Shown in pieces: positions 9,286 through 18,613 of a stretch of DNA of 64,000 nucleotides. How positions within the stretch are numbered: the stretch's first letter is position 1; every line of letters starts with the position of its first letter. Position numbers and translations under genes: made by a program. The stretch is taken from positions 1 through 64,000 of the forward strand of contig DAOTVP010000015.1 of assembly GCA_034436155.1 (NCBI GenBank), read 5' to 3'. The notes under the pieces are model-generated. The model worked only from the letters and a program-made list of their open reading frames with translations, searched no databases and had not been told where the DNA came from. Origin of the DNA: GCA-2794515 sp034436155 (GTDB taxonomy: Bacteria; Chloroflexota; Anaerolineae; Aggregatilineales; Phototrophicaceae).

Positions 9286-10335
9286 ATGCGCCATCTCGTT
9301 TTTGTGTTGATGATGATAGGAATAATGGGCATCTCTGTTGCTCAAACCGACCTCACCCCAAACGATCCCATTCCAGATACTATCCCAATAACGGCGGAGA
9401 ATATTCACGATTTGCGCCTTGCGATGCAAATTGATTTCGCCGATTATCCCGAAATCGTCAGTGGGTGGTTTGTCGTGTCGCCTGATGGTCATTATATGGC
9501 GGTGCGTGCGGGTCTAAATCGGATGATGGTCTGGTATGGCACAACCCTCGTTGCGAGTGTTGACATACCCAATACCATTGTAGATGCCGTCTTTGCCCGT
9601 CCCTTGTCGTTGGCGATGCTCGATGATAGCGGACAGGTGATTGTTTACCTTCTCGATTTAGAGTGGCAAGACGTTCTCGCACCCAATACAGCGAATCATA
9701 TCGTCCAATCGTTGTGGTTTAACGCCGCTATGGATGTTTTCTGGGTAGAAGCTCTGACTATTCCCGAAAATGATTATACCGTGTTTTCGATAACCCCGCT
9801 TCAGCAAAGAACACAACACCCATATGCCCCTGCCACCGACCCGAATGCACTCGTGCGAATTGGGCGGATTTTACCGCCATACGTGGTCACATCATCGCCA
9901 GAAGGGGATGTCAAATTATGGCATCTCGAAAGGGGTGAGGTCTTAGCCAGCGCCGAGGTAGGCGATATGCCCGCCGTATTCGGTCAGATTTCACCCAATG
10001 CCCAATTTTTAGTCTGGCGTGACCCCATGTCTGAGGCGGTGAATTTGCTCAATTTTGAGACGGGCGAAAACCAACGGATTGCCGATTTGAATGGGGCATA
10101 TTTCCAAGCCTTTTTCGTCTCGGATGATGGGAGTGTGATTATTGCGGTGGATGAAGATTTTGAACCGCGCATCGTGGCGTGGATAGTCGCCACAGGTGAA
10201 CGAATCGATTTGGGCGAATTTCGGGCATGTTCCCGCGTACCCGATATGATTCGCATGAGCCAGGATTTCACCACATTGGTGATAGGCTGTGATACTGGGT
10301 TAGATATTTGGCGCATTGTGCCAGAAGAGGAATAA
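9286..10335 (+). CDS. Exported beta-propeller (WD40-like) protein, function unknown
   Basis: The 349-aa product starts with a clear signal peptide (MRHLVFVLMMIGIMGISVAQ). The rest consists of repeated beta-strand blocks of WD40/quinoprotein type, for example SSPEGDVKLWHLERGEVLA and QISPNAQFLVWRDPMSEAV. There is no lipobox cysteine and no catalytic motif. It lies 5 bases after the methyltransferase gene and one base before the DinB-like gene, so all three are probably transcribed together. Such propellers usually serve as binding scaffolds; no specific role can be given. Confidence 0.7.
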   Translation: MRHLVFVLMMIGIMGISVAQTDLTPNDPIPDTIPITAENIHDLRLAMQIDFADYPEIVSGWFVVSPDGHYMAVRAGLNRMMVWYGTTLVASVDIPNTIVDAVFARPLSLAMLDDSGQVIVYLLDLEWQDVLAPNTANHIVQSLWFNAAMDVFWVEALTIPENDYTVFSITPLQQRTQHPYAPATDPNALVRIGRILPPYVVTSSPEGDVKLWHLERGEVLASAEVGDMPAVFGQISPNAQFLVWRDPMSEAVNLLNFETGENQRIADLNGAYFQAFFVSDDGSVIIAVDEDFEPRIVAWIVATGERIDLGEFRACSRVPDMIRMSQDFTTLVIGCDTGLDIWRIVPEEE

Positions 10336-10336
10336 G

Positions 10337-10831
10337 ATGAATATCGAGGCTATCAAAAAAATGTATGTCTATCATTTTGCCATGCACCGAAAAGTATGGG
10401 ATAAATGTATTGAGGCACTGACGGATGTGCAATTCATCACCGATTTAGATTATTCTAAAGGGTCTATTCGTAACCAGTGTGTTCACCTCATTGGCGTGGA
10501 TGAACGCTGGTTTGCGCGGATACAAGGCACACCGTTGCCCGATTTTCCTGCCAATGAAGCCTATACCACCAAAGCCAGTGTGCGGGCGCGGTGGGATGAA
10601 ACCGAAAAAAGCATCATGGCATATGTGAATACGCTCACCGATGCCGATTTATCGCGTGTGCTGACATTTGATATGCCTCATCGTGGTGGCATGAAAACCA
10701 ACTCTGTTTGGGAGATTTTGGTGCATGTGGTGAATCATGGCACAGATCATCGCGCCCAAATCTTAGCCATGTTGCATCAAATGGGCGCACCCACCCTCGA
10801 ACAAGATATGATGTTGTATTGGTGGGAATAA
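10337..10831 (+). CDS. DinB-family four-helix protein
   Basis: The 164-aa product has the DinB/YfiT-like fold signature: a helical bundle with candidate metal-binding histidines in QCVHLIGVDERWF and in HVVNHGTDHRAQILAML (H-x3-H pattern), followed by the characteristic Gln-Met-Gly segment. Family members are metal-dependent thiol transferases or hydrolases, or stress-linked proteins, and individual functions vary widely. The chosen ATG has AGAAGAGG about 6 bases upstream; the longer frame from a GTG at 10316 lies inside the upstream gene. It is the last gene of the methyltransferase operon. Confidence 0.8.
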   Translation: MNIEAIKKMYVYHFAMHRKVWDKCIEALTDVQFITDLDYSKGSIRNQCVHLIGVDERWFARIQGTPLPDFPANEAYTTKASVRARWDETEKSIMAYVNTLTDADLSRVLTFDMPHRGGMKTNSVWEILVHVVNHGTDHRAQILAMLHQMGAPTLEQDMMLYWWE

Positions 10832-10898
10832 CCAAATTGATATATCAGGTGGCATATCCACACTCGGCTTATGCCATCCGACACGCCCAAAATTGCCC

Positions 10899-10931
10899 GT
10901 AGGGGCGGATTAGCGTAGCGTATATCCGCCC
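10899..10931 (+). repeat. Dispersed palindromic repeat (GTAGGGGCGGAT type)
   Basis: The element begins GTAGGGGCGGATTAGCG. Arms GGGCGGAT (10903-10910) and ATCCGCCC (10923-10930) are perfectly complementary. The inner TTAGCG and CGTATAT strings recur in reverse orientation at 44595-44630, and related strings occur at 56586-56622, so this is a true repeat family. Confidence 0.8.
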
Positions 10932-11067
10932 TGCGTATGCCCTTATATCCCCTTCTTTAGCCATTTCTGCCGATAAACGCCTCTATTTTTTGTTGAATTT
11001 GTGCAAATTACCGACCATACCCCAAAAATATTCATACAGAAAATCCATGTTCAATTGCACATTCTAT

Positions 11068-11076
11068 TGTTATATT
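11068..11076 (+). promoter_or_regulatory. Extended -10 promoter element upstream of gltB
   Basis: TGT followed by TATATT forms an extended -10 (TGn + hexamer). No convincing -35 is visible. Transcription from here would leave a leader of about 110 bases before gltB. The same TTGTTATA string occurs in front of ileS and the flavodoxin gene. Confidence 0.4.
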
Positions 11077-11193
11077 CACTAATGGAAATGCGTGAATTTT
11101 GTCATTTTTCCACAAAGACATAAATTTATATCTCAAAAATATCCTTTTTTTACGGCATTACATCAAAAATTCGATTATTTGATGCTGTGAATC

Positions 11194-14100
11194 ATGGGAA
11201 GGATTGATATACGTATGCTACAGGATAACGACCCCGATATGCAGGCGGATGACTTTCATCCGATTGATACCAATGAACGTGATGCGTGCGCTTTGATTTG
11301 TGCTGTCCGCAAGGGCGGACAAGCCACACATGGCAATGTCAAACGCACGATAGAAGGACTCGCCCGTATGGGGCATCGCACAGGGTATATCAATGGTGAA
11401 GGTGATGGTGTGGGCATCCTCACCGATATCCCGCGCCAATTATGGTCAAAGCGCCTCGCCCATGCTGGTTTGCGCTCATCGCTCGCCACCGACCGTAATT
11501 TTTGGGTGGCGCATGTGATGATTCCCGCCGCCGATCGCAACCGCGCCAATCATCTGATAGACCAAATTTGCCGAGAAATTACCGATGCGGGTTTGCATGT
11601 GTTACTCGATGAACCCGGTCAGGTGAATCGCTTGGTCTTGGGACCGAATGCCGAGAAAAATGAACCTGTTTTTTGGCAAATTGCGGGTATGAACGGGCAA
11701 GTGCCATCGAGTAAATTAGATGCGACGCTGTTCGATTTGCAAGTACGCCTAGAACGCGCATTGGGTGTCCATCTGCCGTCATTTTCGGCGCATAGTGTGG
11801 TATATAAAGTACAAGGTACGGTCGAAATTTTGCGCCGATATTACCCCGAATTGCGCGACCCCGATTACGCCTCGACAGTTACCCTCGGACACGCCCGCTA
11901 TAGCACCAACACCAATCCCATTTTTGAACGCGCACAACCCTTTGGGGTGTTGGGACATAATGGCGAGTTCAATACTATTTCGCGTTTTCGTATGGAAGCC
12001 GCCATGCTGGGGATTCATCTCGCGCCCAATAACTCCGATAGCCAAGATGTAGATCGCGTCATTCAAGCCTTGTGTATGCGCTACGGTCTTGACCTGATCG
12101 AAGCAATGGAATATGTATTTCCCCCGTTTGAACACGACCTCGCTCAAAATAATCCGGATATTCAAAATATGTACCGTGAAATTCGCCAAACATTCGGACC
12201 GTTTGCACAAGGTCCCGCGGCTGTGGCGGCGCGGTTGGGCAATTTGTGCGTGTTCAGTGTTGATGCGCTCGGATTACGTCCGTTGTGGTTTGGCGAGACC
12301 GAAAAAGAATATTTCGCCACATCAGAACGTGGGGTCTACTTTTTAGATGCCATGTCATCAAGTCCCAAACCGATGGCACCCGGCGAGAAAATCGCCTTGA
12401 AAATTAACCCGGGTCATTCGATTGAAGTATTGGAATATCCATCGATTCAAAAACACGTTTTATCGCGCTATCGTGAACGGATTCCTGTTATTAATAAAGG
12501 TAGACGGGTATATGCAGGCGCAACCGCGCCCATCAACTACTCATCTGGCACGATGCAACCGCCGATGCCGTTTGGCGATGGACGTGAAGCCGTCATGCAA
12601 TATACACCGACTGCCGTAGCACCTGCTACCACCAAAACTGATTATCCGTGGCAGACACGCCAACATGCCATTAATACCAACACAATGGCTTCGCTCGGTT
12701 GGGAACGCTATCATACTGAATTGATTGAGTCGATGGCGATTAACAAAAAAGAGACCATCGGCTCGCTCGGTTGGGATGGTCCTTTGGGCGCACTCAGCCA
12801 AAAACGCACCAATTTAGCCGATTATTTCAAAGAAACAGTGGCTGTTGTCACCAACCCCGCCATTGACCGTGAACGGGAACGCGCTCAGTTTTCGATGCGG
12901 ATGGTGTTGGGCGTGCGCCCTGCGGTCGGTGAGACATTAAGCGATGAAGATATTTTGATGGAACTCGAAACACCGCTTTTGGTCGGTGGTCATCCATCGC
13001 TTGGCGCACCTGCCGATTTACGCAAAGTCGCACAAAAATTAGGCACATACACGCTTGAAGATGTCGTCTCGGAATTTGGCGCATTCGCTTATTATTTGCC
13101 GATGACTGCCTCGCGGGATGAGACCATCGAAAGCGCCATAGAACGCATTCAACAAAGCGCGGTGGATGCGGTACGTGACGGTATGATGCTCCTTGTTTTG
13201 GATGATACCGATGCGTATACAGGTGATGTCCTTTGGATTGACCCGCTCTTGGTCGTATCGGCAGTCGATAAAGCCTTACGTCAAGCCGATGCGGGCGTGA
13301 ATTTGCGCCGTCGGGCGGGGATTGTGTTGCGTTCTGGCGCATTGCGCGACTTGCACGATATGGCGATGGCGGTCAGTTTGGGCGCGAATGCCATTGTGCC
13401 GTATGCCTTCTATGCAGTGGCGTTGGGGATTGCCCCGCGTGCAGGTGATGAACCGAGTGTGGATGACATCATCAAACGCACAACCAATACCGTCAAAACA
13501 ATCAATTCGGGCTTAGAAAAAATCACGTCTACTATCGGTTGTCATGAATTGCGTGGTTATGGGCATAGTTTTAGCTCGATCGGCTTATCCAAAGGCGTGG
13601 CGGCGATTTTTGGCACACCGAATTATTTCGGCTCTGAAGGGCGCGGTCTCACATGGTCGGATATTCAGGAAGATGCAGAAGAACGCGCCGCCGAATGGCG
13701 TGGCGAAAAACGCAATAAACTCGAAAATCCAGACCGCTTATATCCCAAAATGTGGAAAAAAGTCGAAGATGTGGCGCAATGTCTGAGCAATTTGGATGAA
13801 TATAACGAGGCGATGTTGGCGCTCGAACAGAAAAACCCCGTCTCAATTCGGCATATCCTCGGCTTCAAGACCTCATCCAAGCCTGTAGATCCTGCATTGG
13901 TCGATTTATCGGTCGGCGAACACGCCATGCCGATTCTCATCGGCGCGATGTCGTTTGGGTCGCAAGGGGAATTGAGTTATAAAGCATACGCCGAAGCCGC
14001 CTATCGCTTGAATACCATTTGTGTGAATGGTGAAGGTGGCGAATTGAGCGATATTATGGGCAAATATCCTCGTAATCGCGGGCAACAAATTGCATCGGCG

Positions 14101-15873
14101 CGGTTTGGTGTGAATATCGAATTTTTGAATTCGTGCAATTTGCTCGAAATCAAAATTGGGCAGGGCGCGAAACCGGGCGAAGGTGGGCATCTACCGGGTT
14201 ATAAAGTCACCGAACAGGTCGCGGCGGCGCGTCATACCACCCCTGGCGTAGACCTCATCTCGCCTAGCAATAATCATGACCTGTATTCGATTGAAGACCT
14301 CGCCCAATTGATTGATGAACTGAAAACGGCGAATCCGTATGCACGGGTATCTGTCAAAATTCCAGTCGTCCCTGGCGTGGGTATTATCGCCGTAGGTGTG
14401 GCGAAAGCGGGCGCGGATATTATCAACATCACGGGTTACGAAGGCGGGACAGGCGCAGCACGCGCTCATTCATTGCGCCATGTCGGGATGCCAGCAGAAG
14501 TGGGTGTTTGGTTGGCGCATCGGGCGCTCATCGAGAGCGGCTTGCGTGAAGATGTCGAATTGTGGTGCGATGGTGGCATGAAAAGCGGGCGCGATGCCGT
14601 CAAAATGATGCTACTAGGCGCGAATCGGGTTGGATTCGGCACGATGGCGATGGTTGCTGTGGGGTGTACGATTTGTCGTGGCTGTCATGACGGGACGTGT
14701 CATGTGGGTATCACCACACACGTCAAGACCCGCGAAGAAGCGGCGCTGAAAAACTTTAAGTCGTTCCGCCCATTTGAAGAAAAAGGGTCATCACAAGGCA
14801 TTGTGAACGTGTTCAACATGTTGGCAGAAGATATGCGCCGTGTGGTGGGTCAATTGGGCTTCACCTGCGCCCAAGATATTGTCGGACGGGCAGATTTACT
14901 CGAACAAATCGCCATGCACGAGCGCATCGATTTGACCAATTTGGTCAAACGAGTGCCACCCATCACCAAAAAGCCACAATTACAAGGCGGGCGACGTTTG
15001 ACCCGTCCGCGCAATACGCTCAGTAAACAAATCACCGAAGTGGTCGCCGAGTGTTTAGAACGGGGCGATGCCGAAATGACGTACGATGACGAACAGGTCA
15101 TGGCGATGGATAGGGCATTAGGCACGCACCTATCGGGCGCGTTGGCGCGGGGTGAACTTGAACACGATGTCGAAATCGAAGCCATTCACCTCAGTTTTAG
15201 CAACTCGGCTATCCCAGGCAACGGTCTCGCCGCCTTTATGGATAATCCGTTGGATGTGTTGGTTGAGGGTGGCGCACAAGATGGGGTGGCGAAATGCGCC
15301 CGTGCGGGTACTGTAACCATCCTCAAGGGCTTGAATCATAATGGTGTGCGCGTAGATGGGAGTGTGGGCAAAAGTTTTGCCTATGGCGCACAAGGCGGGT
15401 TATTCATTGTACAAGGTAATGCCGATACCCGCGCCTGCATCCGCCTCAGTGGGGCAGATGTGATTTTTGGCGGAGAAATTGAACAACCCCTGCGTGATGA
15501 AGAAGGTTGCTTGGCAATACGAGCCAACCTGAAAGGCTATGCCTTTGAATATATGACCTCTGGACGCGCCCTCGTTTTGGGCGATCCTGGTCCGTGGATG
15601 TGTGCAGGGATGAGTGGCGGGGTGATTTATCAACGCATCCAACCTGAAATGGGCTTGACCATTCGCGCCATTGAAAATCGCTTGGCAGAGGGGGCATCGG
15701 TGGTTGTCAGCGCGTTAGATGATCAAGGCTTTGAGGATGTGACCGAACTCCTCAGCAAATATATCCAGACGTTGGAGGTGAATAATCAGGCAGAAGCCAC
15801 TCAACACCTTTATGAATTGCTCCAACATCCCACCGAGCATTTTGTGAAAATTGCGCCACCACCGCGCGGGTAA
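11194..15873 (+). CDS. gltB: Glutamate synthase large subunit
   Basis: The enzyme transfers the glutamine amide to 2-oxoglutarate, giving two glutamates. At 1559 aa it has the full family length. The N-terminal class II amidotransferase domain carries the likely nucleophile C32 in RDACALICAV after a short propeptide; CALI replaces the usual CGVG. The central FMN-binding synthase domain includes GEGGHLPGYKV, TGYEGGTGAARA and the 3Fe-4S cysteines in CTICRGCHDGTC (near residue 1157). The C-terminal GXGXG beta-helix domain covers roughly 1290-1520. No gltD is adjacent, so the electron donor may be ferredoxin, flavodoxin or a distant GltD. No good Shine-Dalgarno precedes ATG 11194; ATG 11215, with GGAAGG 13 bases upstream, is an alternative. 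Confidence 0.93.
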   Translation: MGRIDIRMLQDNDPDMQADDFHPIDTNERDACALICAVRKGGQATHGNVKRTIEGLARMGHRTGYINGEGDGVGILTDIPRQLWSKRLAHAGLRSSLATDRNFWVAHVMIPAADRNRANHLIDQICREITDAGLHVLLDEPGQVNRLVLGPNAEKNEPVFWQIAGMNGQVPSSKLDATLFDLQVRLERALGVHLPSFSAHSVVYKVQGTVEILRRYYPELRDPDYASTVTLGHARYSTNTNPIFERAQPFGVLGHNGEFNTISRFRMEAAMLGIHLAPNNSDSQDVDRVIQALCMRYGLDLIEAMEYVFPPFEHDLAQNNPDIQNMYREIRQTFGPFAQGPAAVAARLGNLCVFSVDALGLRPLWFGETEKEYFATSERGVYFLDAMSSSPKPMAPGEKIALKINPGHSIEVLEYPSIQKHVLSRYRERIPVINKGRRVYAGATAPINYSSGTMQPPMPFGDGREAVMQYTPTAVAPATTKTDYPWQTRQHAINTNTMASLGWERYHTELIESMAINKKETIGSLGWDGPLGALSQKRTNLADYFKETVAVVTNPAIDRERERAQFSMRMVLGVRPAVGETLSDEDILMELETPLLVGGHPSLGAPADLRKVAQKLGTYTLEDVVSEFGAFAYYLPMTASRDETIESAIERIQQSAVDAVRDGMMLLVLDDTDAYTGDVLWIDPLLVVSAVDKALRQADAGVNLRRRAGIVLRSGALRDLHDMAMAVSLGANAIVPYAFYAVALGIAPRAGDEPSVDDIIKRTTNTVKTINSGLEKITSTIGCHELRGYGHSFSSIGLSKGVAAIFGTPNYFGSEGRGLTWSDIQEDAEERAAEWRGEKRNKLENPDRLYPKMWKKVEDVAQCLSNLDEYNEAMLALEQKNPVSIRHILGFKTSSKPVDPALVDLSVGEHAMPILIGAMSFGSQGELSYKAYAEAAYRLNTICVNGEGGELSDIMGKYPRNRGQQIASARFGVNIEFLNSCNLLEIKIGQGAKPGEGGHLPGYKVTEQVAAARHTTPGVDLISPSNNHDLYSIEDLAQLIDELKTANPYARVSVKIPVVPGVGIIAVGVAKAGADIINITGYEGGTGAARAHSLRHVGMPAEVGVWLAHRALIESGLREDVELWCDGGMKSGRDAVKMMLLGANRVGFGTMAMVAVGCTICRGCHDGTCHVGITTHVKTREEAALKNFKSFRPFEEKGSSQGIVNVFNMLAEDMRRVVGQLGFTCAQDIVGRADLLEQIAMHERIDLTNLVKRVPPITKKPQLQGGRRLTRPRNTLSKQITEVVAECLERGDAEMTYDDEQVMAMDRALGTHLSGALARGELEHDVEIEAIHLSFSNSAIPGNGLAAFMDNPLDVLVEGGAQDGVAKCARAGTVTILKGLNHNGVRVDGSVGKSFAYGAQGGLFIVQGNADTRACIRLSGADVIFGGEIEQPLRDEEGCLAIRANLKGYAFEYMTSGRALVLGDPGPWMCAGMSGGVIYQRIQPEMGLTIRAIENRLAEGASVVVSALDDQGFEDVTELLSKYIQTLEVNNQAEATQHLYELLQHPTEHFVKIAPPPRG

Positions 15874-15896
15874 TTTTTTACCCGTATATCCAATCG

Positions 15897-15940
15897 AAAA
15901 CGCGAGAACATCCCTCCTCCTGATGCCTCTCGCGTTTTTG
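15897..15940 (+). terminator. Rho-independent terminator after gltB
   Basis: An 11-bp stem AAAACGCGAGA (15897-15907) and TCTCGCGTTTT (15928-15938) ends in a T-run. It lies 24 bases past the gltB stop and marks a clear end of that transcription unit before coaD. Confidence 0.85.
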
Positions 15941-16034
15941 TTGTGGCACAAAATCACAATTCGGCGTAAAATATAACGATGATAGGTTAGAGATATGATA
16001 CACCATGTCTTGATACACCAATGGAGATTATTGG

Positions 16035-16538
16035 ATGAAGCAAAAGGCGGTATATCCTGCCACATTAGACCCTATTCATTACGGACACATTGATATTGCT
16101 ATACGTGCGTCTAAAATATTTGATGAATTGATTATTGCTATTTATGATAAGCCCAAAAAACAATTGTTATTTACGCCACAAGAACGGGTCGAATTGGCGC
16201 GACAAGCCTTTGTTGACCATCCCAATATCCGAGTTGCGCTTTTTTCGGGTTTGGTAGTAAACTATGTGACATCAGTTGGTGCGAGTGTGCTGGTGCGTGG
16301 TTTGCGCGTGTTTTCTGATTTTGAATTTGAATTTCGGATGGCGCTGGCAAATCGCAAACTTGCGCCAAATATCGAGACTGTCTCGATTATCAGCGATGAG
16401 CGTTACGTGCATATCAGCTCTAGTACGGTGCGCGAAGTGGCAGAATTGGGCGGAGATGTGTCTTCGATGGTGCCAGATTTTGTGCATCAGGCATTGATTA
16501 AACGCTATGCAGAACTCCAAAGGCAAACTAACGCCTAA
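16035..16538 (+). CDS. coaD: Pantetheine-phosphate adenylyltransferase
   Basis: CoaD joins ATP and 4'-phosphopantetheine to form dephospho-CoA, the penultimate step of coenzyme A synthesis. The 167-aa product has the nucleotidyltransferase (T/H)xGH motif in TLDPIHYGHIDIAIRA, the segment LVRGLRVFSDFEFEF and the ISSSTVREVAELGGDVS signature near the C-terminus. TLDPIHYGH is a small departure from the usual SFDPITNGH. GGAG lies 8 bases upstream of the ATG. It is followed after 25 bases by a coiled-coil protein gene, probably in the same operon. Confidence 0.92.
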   Translation: MKQKAVYPATLDPIHYGHIDIAIRASKIFDELIIAIYDKPKKQLLFTPQERVELARQAFVDHPNIRVALFSGLVVNYVTSVGASVLVRGLRVFSDFEFEFRMALANRKLAPNIETVSIISDERYVHISSSTVREVAELGGDVSSMVPDFVHQALIKRYAELQRQTNA

Positions 16539-16563
16539 GTGATGGTTCAGAAAGGTAAATGAG

Positions 16564-17163
16564 ATGGATATTCAACATTTAGTAGACCGTTTAGAAGATT
16601 TGATAGATGAAGGTCGGCATTTGCCCTTCAGCAAGTTTACCATGATTGATGAGGAACGCGCCCTCGAAATTATTGACCAAATGCGAATTTCGATTCCCGA
16701 AGAAATCGAAAAAGCCACGCGCATCCTCGCCCAACGTGACCGCGTGTTGGCACAAGCCAACGAAGAAGCGGCGCGAATCATCCAAAATGCTCGCGCAAAG
16801 GGTGAAGAATTGCTCACCGAAGATGTGAACGTGCAAGCGGCGCAAAATATGGCGGCGAACATCATCGAGCAAGCCAATCAAGAGGCGGAACGCATTAAAG
16901 CCGAAGCCGACCAATATATTTTTGCTGTACTGAGTAAGCTCGAACAAACCCTGCAAAGTAACCTAAACACCGTCCGTAACGGCATTAATGCTGTGCGCCA
17001 ACCGAATGCCACCACAACCACCGTCAGCACATCTGCACCTGTCGTTGAAGATACAACGAGCGCCTATTCTAAACCGATAGATGTGACTCAAGAGCAGACC
17101 GTGAGCGCACAAAATCGGATGCCGGGTATCAGCCTGCGCCGTAATCAAAAAGAGACCGAATAG
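16564..17163 (+). CDS. Coiled-coil protein, ATP-synthase-b/DivIVA-like, function unknown
   Basis: The 199-aa product is mostly a charged helix. Residues 60-135 are rich in Ala, Glu, Gln and Arg with heptad spacing (AQANEEAARIIQNARAKGEE, EQANQEAERIKAEADQYIF), as in ATP synthase b-type stalks and DivIVA-like proteins. The C-terminal 60 residues are Thr/Ser-rich and probably disordered. There is no transmembrane helix, so it is not a genuine F0 b subunit. AAAGG lies 8 bases upstream of the ATG. It sits between coaD and nusB; a structural or scaffolding role is only a guess. Its stop codon lies in a dispersed palindrome. Confidence 0.7.
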   Translation: MDIQHLVDRLEDLIDEGRHLPFSKFTMIDEERALEIIDQMRISIPEEIEKATRILAQRDRVLAQANEEAARIIQNARAKGEELLTEDVNVQAAQNMAANIIEQANQEAERIKAEADQYIFAVLSKLEQTLQSNLNTVRNGINAVRQPNATTTTVSTSAPVVEDTTSAYSKPIDVTQEQTVSAQNRMPGISLRRNQKETE

Positions 17164-17184
17164 GGGCGGCAGATATGCCACCCC
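17162..17184 (+). repeat. Dispersed palindrome at a gene end (TAGGGGCGGCA type)
   Basis: Arms GGGGCGGCA (17163-17171) and TGCCACCCC (17176-17184) pair with one mismatch around GATA. The preceding TA plus the first G form the stop codon of the coiled-coil gene. The layout TAGGGnCGGCAnATATGCC matches the copy at 25130-25153. Confidence 0.7.
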
Positions 17185-17301
17185 GTTTATCACGGCATAC
17201 TAAAAATGTGGATATGCCACAATAGTCTTTTGGGCATTTTTCTTGTACACTTATCTACCGTCTCAGTCTGATAAGTGTGTATGATGTGAAACAGGTGTCC
17301 C

Positions 17302-17850
17302 TTGAGTGATTTAGAGTATAATTTTTTTGAATTTGACCCAGAAGATGTTGTGGATGTCGAAGTGGTCGAGCATCCCGCCCCTGTGAATGAACGCAGTTTG
17401 GCGCGTCGTGTGGCTTTGCAAGTCTTGTATGAGGTTGATAGCGCCGACCATCTTGTCGGTGATGTGTTGCAACGTCAGGTCGAAGCCAATGCCTTACCAA
17501 GTCATCTTGGTGATTATCTGCGTGAAGTTGTCTTGGGGGTGATAGAACAGCACCGCATTTTGGATGCAATTATCAAACATTTTGCTCCCGAATTCCCGAT
17601 TAGCCAATTGGCGATTATAGACCGCAACATTTTGCGAATCGCCATTTATGAGTTTGCATTAAAACATACTGTTGCCACGGGCATCGCTATTGACGAAGCT
17701 GTTGAACTCTCGAAATTATATGGTGCAGAAGGCTCACCGCGTTTTGTCAACGGTGTTTTGGGCGCGATTGCCGATGACCGCAAAACCCTGACCGAAATTA
17801 TCAACCAGACCAAAGCCAATAGTCAACCGAAAAGTACAGATGACGAATAA
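17302..17850 (+). CDS. nusB: Transcription antitermination factor NusB
   Basis: NusB binds boxA RNA together with S10 to promote antitermination of rRNA transcription. The 182-aa product carries the family core from about residue 30 (RSLARRVALQVLYEVDSADH) through IDRNILRIAIYEF and the conserved C-terminal GIAIDEAVELSKLYGAEGSPRFVNGVLG. An acidic N-terminal extension of about 28 residues precedes the core. The start is TTG at 17302, supported by AGGTG four bases upstream. The 3' end overlaps tatC by 11 bases, indicating translational coupling. Confidence 0.93.
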   Translation: MSDLEYNFFEFDPEDVVDVEVVEHPAPVNERSLARRVALQVLYEVDSADHLVGDVLQRQVEANALPSHLGDYLREVVLGVIEQHRILDAIIKHFAPEFPISQLAIIDRNILRIAIYEFALKHTVATGIAIDEAVELSKLYGAEGSPRFVNGVLGAIADDRKTLTEIINQTKANSQPKSTDDE

Positions 17851-18613
17851 CGCCCCATCATCAGATAATATACCACCTGCTATCTCCAATAGCGAATTGC
17901 GGATGTCATTTTTTGAACATCTGAATGAACTCCGTCGTCGCCTGACTTGGGCATTTTTATCGTTGCTCTTGGGGACGGTGTTGGGATTTTTCTTCTCAGA
18001 AGCGGTTTTACGATATTTGGTCGCCCCGTATGCCGAGCGATTGGTCGTCTTGGGTCCAACCGGGTCGGTGGTGACATTTTTCCGTGTGTCGTTAATGTTG
18101 GGCGGCATTTTCGCCTTCCCGATGATACTCTACCAGATTTTACTCTTCGTCTTGCCCGGGTTACATCGCAATGAAAAGCGCATCCTCATGTTATCGTTGC
18201 CCCCTGTCATGATTTTATTCTTGGCGGGTATCGCCTTCGCGTGGTTCATCCTCGTACCACCTGCGATCGGCTTTTTGGCGGGTTTTCAGACCGAAATCTT
18301 CCGTCCCGAATGGACTGCCGATCAATATATCGGCTTCATCACGGCGCTCTTATTTTGGATGGGCGTGGCATTTGAAATGCCTTTGGTGATGTTTGTATTG
18401 GCGATACTCGGATTTGTACGGGCGCGTAGTCTCATCCGTCAGTGGCGCTTGGCGGTGGTATTATCTGCTATCGCCGCGGCATTCATCACACCAACCGTAG
18501 ACCCCGTGAATATGGCGTTGGTGATGGGACCGCTCATCGGCTTGTATCTGATTAGCATTTTTTTGGTGATGATTGGGGCGCGGATAAATACCTCCAAAGA
18601 AACGACATCCTGA
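17840..18613 (+). CDS. tatC: Sec-independent protein translocase TatC
   Basis: TatC is the polytopic receptor of the twin-arginine translocase. The 257-aa product has the N-terminal signature FFEHLNELRRRLTWAF, six predicted transmembrane helices and the conserved periplasmic or loop segments (FFRVSLMLGGIFAFPMILYQ, FGVAFEMPL-like WMGVAFEMPLVMF, AAFITPTVDPVNMALVMGP). It overlaps nusB upstream, and its last base is shared with the start of the phosphatase-superfamily gene. No tatA is visible next to it, which is common outside proteobacteria. Confidence 0.94.
   Translation: MTNNAPSSDNIPPAISNSELRMSFFEHLNELRRRLTWAFLSLLLGTVLGFFFSEAVLRYLVAPYAERLVVLGPTGSVVTFFRVSLMLGGIFAFPMILYQILLFVLPGLHRNEKRILMLSLPPVMILFLAGIAFAWFILVPPAIGFLAGFQTEIFRPEWTADQYIGFITALLFWMGVAFEMPLVMFVLAILGFVRARSLIRQWRLAVVLSAIAAAFITPTVDPVNMALVMGPLIGLYLISIFLVMIGARINTSKETTS

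Larger units (their letters stand above)
10832..11193. other. Intergenic region upstream of gltB
   Basis: This 362-base gap has no supported gene. It holds one copy of the dispersed palindrome (10899-10931). An A+T-rich stretch from about 10985 to the gltB start follows, with an extended -10-like element at 11068-11076. The length and A+T richness suggest a regulated gltB promoter, but no operator is recognised. Confidence 0.5.

Noticed and set aside
11779..12210. 143-codon frame on the minus strand inside gltB
   Set aside because: Shadow of the GltB frame; nothing supports translation.
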